Origin: Monarcha castaneiventris obscurior
Lineage: Eukaryota; Chordata; Aves; Passeriformes; Monarchidae
Assembly: GCA_026261815.1 (NCBI GenBank)
Contig: JAMPIT010000894.1
Span: 53,817,147 to 53,881,146, forward strand
Reading direction: 5' to 3'
DNA: 64,000 bases
Numbering within the stretch: the first letter of the stretch is position 1; each line of letters opens with the position of its first letter. Of the stretch, positions 50,001 to 61,447 are shown in pieces. The translations under genes were made by a program, and so were the position numbers. The notes under the pieces were generated by a model. The model did not search any database, was not told the DNA's origin, and saw nothing but the letters and a program-made list of their open reading frames with translations.

Positions 50001-52086
50001 TTCCTCAGCAGCACTGCCCCGTGCCAGGTGCTGGGCAGTGATCCCAGTGCTCCCACCCCTGTTCCTGGCAGGCAGTACAGGTGGTAGCACAACTCAGGGA
50101 AGGTAAAACAGCCTCACAACCATCAATTCCATTGAAACCTCGCAGTTCCAGCTGAGGAGATCTCATTGCAGACACATAGCCCTGTCAGGATGCTGGGATG
50201 CAGTGAGTCAATGTTTTCTGGGACCTTTTTTTATCGTGGGCTGATACTGTGAGCTCAGCAAAGAGGATGGCACAGTGCCTTGAGTGGCATTTTGCACAAA
50301 AAGCAAGAGCAAGATACTAATCAAGATTCTGGTGTGTAGAGACTCCATGCATTTTCCCCTCAACCAAGCCTAGAAATCACAGGCTTTACATCACACTGGG
50401 ATGGGGAGAGAGCTACAGACATAACAGAGTCTCACACTTCAAAAATCTGTGATTAAAGACTCTCATGCCCTGTAAACTGCAGGCCACGAGTGGCAAATAT
50501 AATGTTATTCCATCACAGACTTCCTTCTCCATGTGGGGAGCATGGCCATAGCCCTTTGTGGATGTCAGGACTCCGGGCACTGTGCTGGTCTTGCATAACT
50601 TGCCTGGGTCCATGTCATGCAATTTCAAAAAATTGCAAAAGCTAATACAAAGTTGACATTTCTGCAGACTAGTTTTCAGCAACAGTTCTCCTGGCACCCT
50701 GAGAAGGAAGGTAAACTGTCTTAAGGCTTCAGACTTCATAGGGATGTAAATGAGGATAGATTTATTAAGCTGATTGAAACAGCTCACACTGGCTCAAACT
50801 CTGCAGCTGTAACCATTATGTTCCTGATCCTTGAGTCCCAAATGCAACCCAGCAGAATCCAATGCTGTAATCAAGACAGCAAGGGCCACGGCTTCACCCC
50901 ACTGCAGTCAGTTTAGAAATCAACACCAGCAGGGCTGTCAGGGAGGCAATTAGCTATTTTCCATAGGTATCCTGATAAAAAAGCCAGTTATTTACAGCTT
51001 CCTGGCACATCAGTTATTTTAGTATTTCCTACGCAACATTCAGAAGAGAGAAACACTTTTCTTTTTCCCCCAGATAAAGGTGTTGTATCCAAGAGCCAAT
51101 TCATTTTTCTTGCTCTTGGAGCTGGCTTCTATTTCCTCACCTGGATAACCACAAGCACATTTTTGTGAACATTAGGTAACAAGAAAGCCTGCTGCTAATT
51201 CTTCCTCATCAGGGCCTGGGGAAAAATCTGAGCTGTTGGGTGAAAGCTAAAAAAACAAACAGAATAGATGGGAGGGGGAAGAGAAGCAGAGTGAGAAATA
51301 ACTCAGGAATGAGTCAGTGCTCCTCCTGCTTAGTCACCTGTAGTTCTGCTCTCCAGACACACTGGAGATCAGGAGTAAGATGCCTGCCTGCCTTCCACCT
51401 ACCTCCTCCTGACAAGGACTAGGAAAAAGAGATAGTGCAGAGTTTGGGGAACCAGCTACTAGAGATGCTGGTTTTCCAGAGTAACAGAACTGCCATAGCC
51501 CCTTTTGTTTGTTTCCCACCTCCTTCTGTTGCCCCTGCACTATTTTGCAGTTAAATCATCTTGATTCAACCTGTTCATCTGCTGGTTTGAGTTCCTCTGA
51601 TGGTGCCCTGCAGTTTTGACATCGCAGGGGGTTGCCATGGAGAAGAGGGTGATGTCATTGACACAAAAAGCACCAAACTTACAAATACAACAGGAACCGA
51701 GCTATTTTTAAGAGCTGCTTCTTTTCCCCCACTCTTTGCTGGGGTGGGTGGAAGCAAAGGCAGCAGCTTCATTCTTTATGTTTCTGTCAACAAGTCTCAG
51801 AAATGAATTTTCTTGTCAGAAAATATCCCAAGCCTGTGAAATTACTGAATGCTGTCAGCTTTCGGACTTCATTCATTAGAGTCAGATTTATCTTTCCAGC
51901 TTCTCACTGGGTTTGAGGTTAAATAACACACATGTGTGTAGAGTAACTTCTCCCCTGAAAATCTCCACAGCATTACTGAGATACAACCACTTCTGGAAGG
52001 AAAGACACGTCACAAGAAGCGAGGGGACAGAAACCCTGGTTTATGAAAAGCCTTCATACTGCTTATAATCACTCAGAAATAACTCA
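47031..52086. other. Intergenic, no supported genes
   Basis: This is unique sequence with the (TCC)n run. There is also a C-rich segment at about 49965-49996 whose complement is G-rich and could fold into a quadruplex. No coding exon was supported. Confidence 0.6.
47823..47842 (+). repeat. (TCC)n microsatellite
   Basis: This is a perfect run of TCC/CTC triplets, about six to seven units, in the intergenic region. Confidence 0.9.
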
Positions 52087-52170
52087 TGGAATCACAGCAC
52101 AGCCTGAGCTGGAAGGGACCTCCAAGGATCCTGTGACTGTTGGTTTGGCCTTGGCTGTGCAGGGTGCCAT
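52087..52170 (-). mobile_element. Short CR1 3' fragment (antisense)
   Basis: TGGAATCACAGCACAGCCTG, then AGCTGGAAGGGACCTCCAAGG, is the antisense CR1 terminal motif. Similarity fades after about 50-80 bases, so the right border is approximate. Confidence 0.75.
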
Positions 52171-53260
52171 TGCACATCAACACAACTCTCACAGAATGTA
52201 AAAATTGCAAAACACAGAGGAGAGAAAAGGGAAGATTAAAAACTTAGAGAGGAACAACAATAATAATTTTAGAATGCATTTGGAATAAGAGGGTGGTTTA
52301 AGAACAGGACAAGCTGCAGCCAGTTCAGTTCACATACAGGTAAAGTACTAATCCAGGCTGGCTCTTTAGGAGCAGATGCAGATGTGACAGAACAGTCCAG
52401 TGCCTTTACTGGATGTCAAGAAACCATACCAATAAGTCAATAGTGTAATAAAGTATTACACTACAAAGTACGTGACTAGTTTAGCTTCAAGGAACTACAC
52501 AACTCGAGATACTAAAAATTCAAGAGAATCCAAAGCACTGGGAAAACAAACATCAGCTCAGGCCTAGAAACTGAACACTAACATTTGTCTTTTGTCAGCA
52601 TTGTGTCACCCAGCTGCTGCTCCTGGTTTGTAAATCACGCTTCCATACCAGCTAGGACTATGAGGTCAATAATTAAATAGCTTTGGATTGTAGTTATTAT
52701 GAAAGGGAAATAGGGAACAAACATTTCTAGAACCAACAAAAGGAACAACATTCTTTCTTAGTCTTTACTGAATGACCTCAGTGTTCACATGTCGTTTAAT
52801 AATTTAAACTATTATGGAAATGAAACCTTTGTATTTCTGAGCTTCCAAACAGCATCAAGCTTCTGCTGGATTAACTGAGCAGAGGGGATACGAGTGTGAA
52901 ATAGTAAGAACCAAAGGAATGAAACTGTCAGAGGAGTTTAGCATTCCTTTGCCAAACTTTAAGGGTGATCTGTATAAGCACAGGCACATCCAAGTGACTG
53001 CAGTGCCCACAGCCCAAGGCTAAAGGACAGACTCCAACCACCAATTCCCCAGCCCACAGGCAAATAACTCACTTCGAATAAGGACTCAGCTTTTGTACAT
53101 CGAGGCGGGGCACAGCAGGGAGCATTGCACCTCAGGAGCTGCACTTTAGCCCAAAGGCATTTTGGAATATTATTTGGGAAATCAGCAGCAGAATAGAGGA
53201 AAGATGCAGAATTATTTGCTAATGCTCATGCAGGAGGGGTGATTTGTCTTCTTGAAATAA

Positions 53261-53455
53261 TAGAATCATTGAGGTTGGAAAAGATCTCCAAGAATCCACC
53301 CAGCACTGCCAAGTTCACCACTAAACCAGGTCCCCAAGTGCCACCTCTATATATTATTTAAATCCTGCCAGGGACACTGACTCAACCACTTCTTACTGAG
53401 GAGTGTCCCCAAGTCCCTTAAAGGATTCTTCTGAGATTCTTCTCAGCCCTTTTTG
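53261..53455 (-). mobile_element. CR1 LINE 3' fragment (antisense)
   Basis: TAGAATCATTGAGGTTGGAA and AAGATCTCCAAGAATCC begin the copy. CACTAAACCAGGTCCCCAAG, TGCCACCTCTATAT and GACTCAACCACTTC follow in CR1 antisense order. It is 5'-truncated. Confidence 0.92.
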
Positions 53456-56400
53456 TTGCTTATTTATAGAAGCATTTTTATACTGTCTTTTACAGCAGTA
53501 CCCAGATTAAGTTTTAGTTGGGCTTTGGCCCTTTTAATTTTGTCCCTGCATAACCTCACATCTTCATAGCTCTGCTCAATTGATTGCCCCTTCTAGTTCA
53601 CTCTGGGAAAAAAAAAAAAAGATCCCAGTTTATTCTGTGAAATCGTTTTGTCTGCTAGCACAAGCTCAAGCTTATGCTTCTGATAATGTACCAGTTATCA
53701 GGTGCATCTTTCTCTTCTGAAGCTTTCCTAATCTTTCTGTTGAACACAGACCCCAGGCTGGAAAAGTCTCAGATACATTCTGAGTGCACTTATCTGATAA
53801 ATTCTAGGACATTTCCCAATTATCTCAGAGTTAGGATTTTAAATCTACAAATCACATACCTTTGAAGACCAGCAGAAGAATACTCCTCACCTTTCCTTAA
53901 GCTTCCTTCAGATGTTAAGTGAGCAGATAAGGTGCGTTTCAGAGCTCACAGCTTGTAACTGCCTGCAGGTGTACCTTAAAAAGCAATTAGGTTCTGTACC
54001 ATCATTGGTCACTCCACAGCCACTAAGGAGGTAACCTGGGCCACCTGTATGTCACAGATGTAGGCAATGATCTCCATGAGCCCTTAGAAACACAGGAGTC
54101 AACTCCAGCTACAGCTTCTAGAGCTTAAGGAGAAGAAAATGGCTCCACCTGTGGGGTTTGCCCCACCCACAGCTCAAGCACACTTGATCAGCCTCCATTT
54201 TTTACCTTTAGCATTTCTGGGTGCTCAGTGATTCCTTGCAAATGTTTCTAGATCCCTTTCCACTTAACACAGTGGACATTAACAATTTGATTCTTTCAAT
54301 TTCTGAATCAAAGCAGCTGAAGCCTGCAGGTATCTTCCAGACATCCCTCTTGTATCTCGGCTCAAGTTTTGTTCTCAAGCAACCTGGTACAACCATGACC
54401 CACCACATTTCTGTTTTCCTTTGTGCACTTTTACTTATATAATAGGCATTAAAATTTGCCATAGCCCAGATTCCATCACTTAATGATGACCTCACTAGGA
54501 CTTGTACATCTGGCTGTCACACAATTTCATTCTACCCTCTACCTGGTGTGGAACATTTTGTCATGTCAGGATTTATAGAAGCCTCTTTTCCCTCGGAAAA
54601 TGTTAAGACCACTTTCATCTCCAAATATCCTGTGAGCAAGGCTGGTGCATCTCCTACTTCATGACAAGTCTATGAAAATCCCAACCTGCAAGGTCACAGA
54701 GCATCTGTGTGTTACACAAGGATTCAAAAAGTGATGCTTAGGAAAAACTTGTTTAAGGCTGGAGGCAGAGTTACTTGAGCAGACAACAGGGATGTCCAAA
54801 GAACTCCCTGAGCTCCTGTTACATGTTGGTGCAATCAGCTCATGGGATAGGGGAGGCAGAGACTAACCTGTGCAACAGAGGGGTAGAGTTCCATCCAAGC
54901 AGAAGTGGGAACAAACATCAGAAGAGATGACTACTCATTCTTGTTATACCTGCTCACTCCTCTTCATTTCTCCATAATTATTTGTGTTTATTACGGAGAA
55001 ATTTATAATTGCTGTGTTTCTTATTTTACAGTACTGGGTGGCAGTTTTGTGTTGTCTGGGACAAACAATGAAAATGAAGAGTAACTGATAAAGGGCAGTC
55101 TTATTAGATGGAGAAGGATTAGCACGTTTTGCTCAGAAAGAAAACAGATGCCAAATCAACAAGTAAGTAATAGTGGAGTATTGCAGCTTTGATTTACACC
55201 TCATTTAAGTAAAGACAAGTAGGTTCACTTACATATGTTAAAGACCTGAAGAACAGATTTCTTTTACTGAACTTCTGCTGAGAGCTCTTATCTCTGTGTT
55301 CAGCCTGTTCTCAAAAGCTTTCTGTGTGAATTAGACACAGTGAAGTTGTTCTGTACTGACTACAAACACGTCTTGCCTGAGAAGTCCTTGGGATGACCGA
55401 TACTTTGTTAGGAGCCTTCTCTTCCTACTCTACCTGGTATTCAGCTCAGTGCTGCAGGATATAAACTGAAAAAGTTGCAAGTGAGAGGACAGCAAGTGAG
55501 ATTCCCCAGGGTTTGTCTAAAAGGCAGTTAAGAGAATCAGCAAAAACAAACAAATTTCAGCTGAAGTAAAAAACAAACATGCCATCTTTTTAGAGCTAGA
55601 AATGAGCTATGCATTGGACTCCTGGGTGCTCTACCAATGATCTTGGCTCTAAACTCTGGCTAGAGATAGATCACTGTTTATCTGCTAGCTCAACAGATGA
55701 CTAATCAATGTACTACAAGAAGTATTATTTAAGGCATTAATGGACCAAAATAAATTCTTCAGCAGCAATTTACATTCGATATTAAAGCTGGTCTACCATT
55801 TAGGTCCTATTCCTGAATTAGAAGAATATATAACCCTCTCAGAGGAAGTGTGAAAAAAAGGCACAATGAATCTGTGAGAGCAAAGAGATGACAGGCCAAA
55901 GTAAGAGGAATAGTGATGGAATATGCAGAAAAAAGCAGGAGTGAAGATGGCTTGAAGCAATGTGGAAAGACAAAACTAAGTTCCACCACAAAATCTGTAG
56001 ACAACACAAAAGGAGAGAACCAAGCAGAACCATGGCTGGAGAATTTAACCAAATGAAAAAACAGAGCCAATTTGCCTTCTTAGGGAGAAGAAATTACTAA
56101 TGATGCAGTTGTCTACTCTCTCTTTCACGTGTGGGAGAAGCTGCAAGGAAGTAAATCCTAAGTCTGAAAAGTTTCCATACACTTCAAGTAAATAGTAGCA
56201 CTTTGGGTTTGAATCCTGTAAATTCTGTTGTCTTGAATAAAACAAAGCCTTTGTATTGGTTTCAATAATGCAGTATACAAAAGGTTAACAGCTATAGCTA
56301 TCCACAAAACCTTCCACAAAAGTCTGCCAACACTTCACTTAGGGCAAATCGAGACTTTAGGGATGCTCAAATCCAGTCAGGAACTCCAGCCCTTGCAAAA

Positions 56401-56711
56401 GTAAACAAAACTTTTGCCTTAAGAAGCATAAAGGTTTATGTGCATAGCTTTTCCACTCGTGACTTCATCTACTTCTTCTTATGACAACTTTCTACGAGAG
56501 CACATTCCAAGTAGAATCATTCAAGTTGTATTCAAGTGTCCAGGAAATCCCATGTGGTTATGAAAGCTGCCACTAAATGAGGGGCTTTTGCATCCAGCAG
56601 CCACAAAATATTCCCAGTCACCCAGCAGCACTCCTTCATGGATTCTAAATAAAGTCTTTTGAAACCTTTTGACAGCAATGTTAAATATGACACTCGCTAC
56701 CAAAACACAAC
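53456..56711. other. Intergenic, no supported genes
   Basis: This AT-rich sequence lies downstream of BUB1B and upstream of PAK6. It contains an A-run at about 53608-53620. No gene was recognised. Confidence 0.6.
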
Positions 56712-56717
56712 TTTATT
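56712..56717 (-). promoter_or_regulatory. BUB1B: Probable BUB1B polyadenylation signal
   Basis: AATAAA on the - strand (TTTATT on +) lies about 335 bases after the BUB1B stop. This makes a plausible short 3' UTR from 57050 to about 56695. Other AT-rich variants nearby cannot be excluded. Confidence 0.55.
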
Positions 56718-57050
56718 GATTAAACACTAATTAAAAGACCAACTGAATGCAAAAAAAAAAGACATTTCAAAGACTTTGGCACAAGTTAGGTGTTAAATTT
56801 TTAAGGACCTGTACAAGAAGGGGAGGCAGCAGTTAAGACAAACAATTTTCTCTCGCAAACTGCTCAGGAAGGTTCATGTAGAGGCTTAGGAAGTTTTCCA
56901 TGCACTCATGCAATAGAAACATCCTTGAACAAGTCCCATGTGAAGTATTGCAGAAATGGCTCCAATCACTCTCATGTTTACATTTGAAAACATAAGAAAG
57001 CAACAACAAATTCTTCTCTAGAATACAAAACATGTTTTTCTTCTATGAAG

Positions 57051-57240
57051 TCACTGGAAGTTCACCAGGAGGAAAGTTTCTCCCACAGCAGCTAAGGTCA
57101 ACAAAAGTCGTTCTTTGAAAGAGCTGTCAAACATTTCACTGATTTCCTCTCTCAACTCCCTCAGCAGAGGTACTGTGGACTTACCATCTGCATTCAGAAT
57201 TCTCTCAAAAAGTTTACTCCAGAAATCACTGTCGGGGGTC
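57051..57240 (-). CDS. BUB1B: BUB1B terminal coding exon
   Basis: The acceptor is TTTGTTTTAG and the stop is TGA at 57053-57051. It completes the split Glu codon and encodes about 62 residues: DFWSKLFERILNADGKSTVP, then the helical LLRELREEISEMFDSSFKE and a C-terminus ending NFQ. The human protein ends ALLFQ, so the terminal FQ is kept. Confidence 0.93.
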
Positions 57241-58853
57241 CTAAAACAAATAGAGCAGTGTTCAGTGGAACAGTACACACACACACACAACATACTATCA
57301 AGGTCTCCATTTATATTCAGCACTAAACACCCTGGGAGAACCATGCTTGAAATAATAATTTCACTCACGTGAGTAAATATAAAGGAAAAACTAGGAATGT
57401 ATTGTTCATTTTATTTGTATAGACCCCATTCTCTTCCTCCAGTAAGTTTCTGGATAGTAACTACACGGGTCTAAACCAGCTGTTTATACAGTTACCTCTT
57501 CTAGTATACCTGACCACTACCACCATTCACACTAAGCCATGGCAGTTTTAGTTTAAAGGAATTATCAAGAACGTTTTTGAACCAAACAACTTGGGAAACT
57601 CCTTTCATGAATAAAGGGCAGAGGTAAATCTTATTTACCTACTTGCAAGCTAAGTTAATGGGGCAATATTAAAGGAAAGCTGCAAGAAATATTTAGAAAA
57701 AAAAAAAAAAAGGTGGTTTAGAGCCAGTTTTGCTTCCTTTTTTTCCCCTGCCTTCCATCTGCCAGAGTTCTGTATAGATAATATTTTGGAGACAATTAAT
57801 AGTAATAAATCCCCTCTCTCCCAGATGTACTCACAGAACACGAATAAAAAGGTTAAGTGACTCATTTAAGTCTCAGAAAACTGATATTAGAGCTAACCCT
57901 TTTGTTCTTCAGTCTTGCACTGCTACTGACTACTGAAGCACTTTTGTCCCTCGAGCTAGGAGTTACAGTGGCTTTGAAACAAATTATCTGCCTCTGCTTT
58001 ATCTAAGTGACTCACAAAACAGCAGCAGCCAGTCTCAGAATGAATCCAGCCTGTACTATTACACTGGTAACTCTGCTAAAATAATTAAGTCAATGCAGAG
58101 GCAAACCAACAAAAAAATCTGCAAGACTTGAGACCATTTTCTTTGTGGGATTAGATGAGCAAGAGGTGTAGCAGAGGAGATGAAGTGTTGCTAAGGGGGT
58201 GTAAGGAGTTCTGAGTGACAAGAATAGTCCTAAAAATTCAAACACAGCTTCTATATCCTGCCTCACATAAACCTGCACAGATGAAGTTTCCTAAAATAAT
58301 ACAGAGAAACTGGAAAAAAATCACCATACCCATTCTTTAATAATGGTAAAACTCCTCCCCTGAAAAACAGCCTGTCAGCATTATACTCAGAGATGAAAAA
58401 ACCAGCTTGATCAGAATTTATATTCTACCTTCCCCATAATCTCTAGCACAGTGTTTCAGGGTTTTCCATTCATTCTGTCACTTTTTAAATGGGTTATTTT
58501 TTATTGAGGGCCATTGACCTTGGAAGAATAATTCTACACTCTACCCTGCAATTCCCCACTGCTTTGGTATTTTGCTGAACTGGTAGTAAAATCAGTAACT
58601 CTTCCAGTCATTCTGCTATATTTATATTTGTTTAACACTTTAAAATAATTAAGTCCTTTTAAAAAAGCTTTCTTAAGATAAGAGGGTCATGGCTGTTGTA
58701 TTAAACACCAGGCAGCCTTCTAGTAAGAAGCCTTCTTTCTAGTTCTCAATACCCAAATTATCAGAAACTTTTTTGAGGAAAGTTATTCTGTCAATACAAT
58801 CCTTGAAAAAAACAAAACAAACCAAACCACCAAACTCAAATGAACCTCAAAGA

Positions 58854-58887
<34 letters not shown>

Positions 58888-61447
58888 TTCCAAATGACTT
58901 AGAGAACTTTGAACAGAAAGGACAGAAGTAATGTCATTTTTACAAAAGTACAAATACTAAAAGCAACAGGGAGAAGAATCCTGTGTCTTCATGGGTGTTA
59001 CAAGTGTCACCAGCACGTGTGGCTGTATGCAAAGGATGAAGAGCAAGATTCATCTCTCCCAGGGAACACTTAATTGTGGAGCCTCTTCTGGTGGATGAAG
59101 GTTCCCTGCAGCACTGAATTTGCTTGTCACAGATTACTTGAAAGCTTCAAACTGACTAGAGGAAGTGTCATCAATCAATAAGAACCAGACACACTAAAAG
59201 ATCCATGTGTGAATGGAAACAGATTCAGTGCAAATTCCTTATAGCCACATAATGAAACGCCTCATTTACACTGTTGATATAAGACTTCAGTACAATGTGT
59301 AACTAAAGCACCTATGCAGACATTTCTTGGAATAACTGATATTGAAAAGTAAGTATAGATGATGAATGATAAGTCTATAACACTTCCAGAAGCAAAGCAG
59401 AAGAGAGGGTGGAGAATAGGAATTCCTTATTTGCAGTCTGAACTTCCAAATTATGAACTGATGCACAGAGGTGAGCGAGAAGCCATTACAGCCTGGTTCC
59501 AGCTCCACAGAACTCATGCTCAGGCTTTGCCTTCTTCCTGCTGTGGCTCCTTTAGCCCTTCACAGGTCTCACTCAAGTCCCTCTCCAAGTTCTACCTCAA
59601 CCCAAAATCCTAATTTTTTCAATCCAGCATCCCCAGCTTTGACTATAATTCCTTTCCAATTAACCCCCCCTCCAAACTCCACCAAGAGATAGCCAGCCCT
59701 ATAATTTCCAACTCAGACTTACTATTCCTCCTGCTCCAGTTATCCAGACAGTTATTGCTCTTTTTCCCATATCCACATCCTGATCAGGTCCCTGACACCA
59801 TGTCCCAGCCTTCTCAACTCAGGCCTTATGTAGCTTCATCTGCAACAGCTCAATTTAATCTCTTGCAGAATTAAGGCAATAATATCATAGTTGAAAACCA
59901 GATATATATCCAGTAAAGAAAAAAAAAAATTTTTTTCCTCTGTACACAGCTTAAGGAGATGGGAGTTTTTCCAAAGGCTGAATACAACAAACTGAGAGTG
60001 TAAGCAGTGCAGGTTGCTAGGGAACTGGACAACTCCCACAGTGGTAGTAGGATTTCCTAAAGCAATGGTTCCAGGAGTGATCCATGATCCTGAATCAGAT
60101 ACCTGTCCAGTAATTGCTGTCATGAGTGCAGAGCTCTGGAAAATCCTTATGAAATGCCAAGGCAAAAAAACCTGCCGTATGTGCCTAACAAAATGAACAA
60201 GTGTTCAGTCTAAGAACAAGCAAAGGGCACAGGAAGGCAGAGCAGACTTACAGCCTAAGCACACGGCTAAAAGAGAGCAGTAGAATTTAGTACCTGAGAC
60301 AAACAGCAGCTTCCAAAAAGCAGCTGTTTGAAATCTTGCATCTTAGATGACAGTTTTTAATTATTTTCTTTGCTGTGCACATGTACTGTTTCTACAGCTG
60401 TTACACCCTGCCATCAGTGTCTTATTAGAATGAAAAAAAAAAAGCAGAAAGCCAAACTAACCCATTTCTGAAGCAACATACTCATGTGATCTTTGCCTCC
60501 CTCACCACCCACCCACTTACAAACTTCTCCAAGCTTGATGTGTAAGGTGCAGAGAGATTAAATCAGTCTCATCTGAAAGGATGGAAAAAGCAAAATCATC
60601 TCAACTGGACTATTCACATTCAGCTTAAAATTGTCTCCTACACAGTACTGAGGCTACCAGTGAACAACTTCAGAATTTCAGTCCCCACAAAATTACCACT
60701 TTTTGGCAAAAACAGCCCCAAGTTGTATGTTGTAAGCTCTGAAGATAGCACCACTATAAAGAAAATGAAGTTTTATGTCTCTTCTTTCCCAGCAGCCCCC
60801 TCTGCAAAACGACTTACTCTGGTAAGTTTTGGCAGATTTTCCAGATGGAATTCTCCTGATAGACCTGGATATGATCCCCAAACAACATCAAATGGACTAC
60901 ATCTGCAATGCCAACCAAGTCTACCTGCAATCACAACAAAGATGACAAAGTTCAATGTCTATCACTTTCTGCTCTTATTGCTTTCATACATTTAAGTCTG
61001 AACCATCTTTGCACCAGAATCTTCCAGAGACCTGTTAAGAAAACTTCAAAAGGTAAAATTCCATTTTCATTGTCTAAATAAACACACTAGTTAAAATCAC
61101 TGAACAGCACTGCTAATCCTTTCACTTAATGCCAAAGATTCCATCAGATGTAAAATTCTCTTTATTCAGTATTTATTGATCAGAGCTTTCCATAGCACTT
61201 GTAAATTTTAACTTAAAAAAACAGGTTTTGTAAAGGAACACAGAAATTACATTATCCTACAAAATAGAGACTCACCTGATAAGGAAAAGAACTTTCTGCC
61301 AGAAGCTGTTGTCCGTGAGGGGTCTGAGCTGTGGGAAAGTTGTAGGGCAAGCTGACTCGAGGCAGTACCCTCAGATCCAGACTGTGAGAGAAATCCACCA
61401 TCTTCAGAGCATTTGGCGCCTCCTCATTAGAAAATACATCGCAGATC
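57051..61447 (-). CDS. BUB1B: BUB1B (BUBR1) checkpoint protein, last three coding exons
   Basis: BUBR1 is a kinetochore and mitotic-checkpoint-complex component that inhibits APC/C-Cdc20. It carries a C-terminal kinase-like domain regarded as a degenerate kinase in vertebrates. Three - strand exons (61447-61276, 60924-60818, 57240-57051) join in frame and encode about 155 residues of the kinase C-lobe to the stop. Diagnostic stretches shared with human BUBR1 include EEAPNALKMVDFS-type sequence (human QALKIVDFSYSVDLRV), LANCSSPYQVDL-like LAESSFPYQ/VDLVGIADVVHL, and RILNADGKSTVPLLREL (human RILNANDEATVSVLGEL). The DFG position reads DFS. The paralogue BUB1 is less likely because of these matches and the neighbour PAK6. 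Upstream exons are outside the window. Confidence 0.93.
57241..60817 (-). other. BUB1B last intron
   Basis: This is a 3.6-kb AT-rich intron. It contains (AC)8 near 57274-57289, an A-run near 57698-57711, a 31-base A-run at 58855-58885 and an A/T-run at about 59920-59937. No other exon was supported. Confidence 0.85.
58855..58885 (+). repeat. Poly-A run (31 A)
   Basis: This is a pure A-run preceded by A/C-rich simple sequence (AAACAAAACAAACCAAACC). It may be the degraded tail of an inserted retrosequence, but no body is recognisable upstream. Confidence 0.9.
60818..60924 (-). CDS. BUB1B: BUB1B second-last exon
   Basis: This 107-nt exon was found by phase and homology. The acceptor is ATTGCAG and the donor is GTAAGT. 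It encodes VDLVGIADVVHLMLFGDHIQ, then VYQENSIWKICQNLP and two bases of a Glu codon. The human counterpart reads [20 protein letters not shown], so identity is high. In kinases this is the alpha-F region (D-L-x-G-I-A-D). Confidence 0.94.
60925..61275 (-). other. BUB1B short intron
   Basis: This is a 351-base AT-rich intron between the third-last and second-last exons. Nothing else was identified. Confidence 0.88.
61276..61447 (-). CDS. BUB1B: BUB1B third-last exon (DFS segment)
   Basis: This 172-nt exon has acceptor TTGCTCAG and donor CAG/GTGAGT. After one base that completes an Arg codon it encodes ICDVFSNEEAPNALKMVDFS and continues HSLDLRV to AESSFPYQ. This corresponds to the beta-7 to activation-segment part of the kinase fold; the magnesium-binding DFG is DFS. 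Confidence 0.93.
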
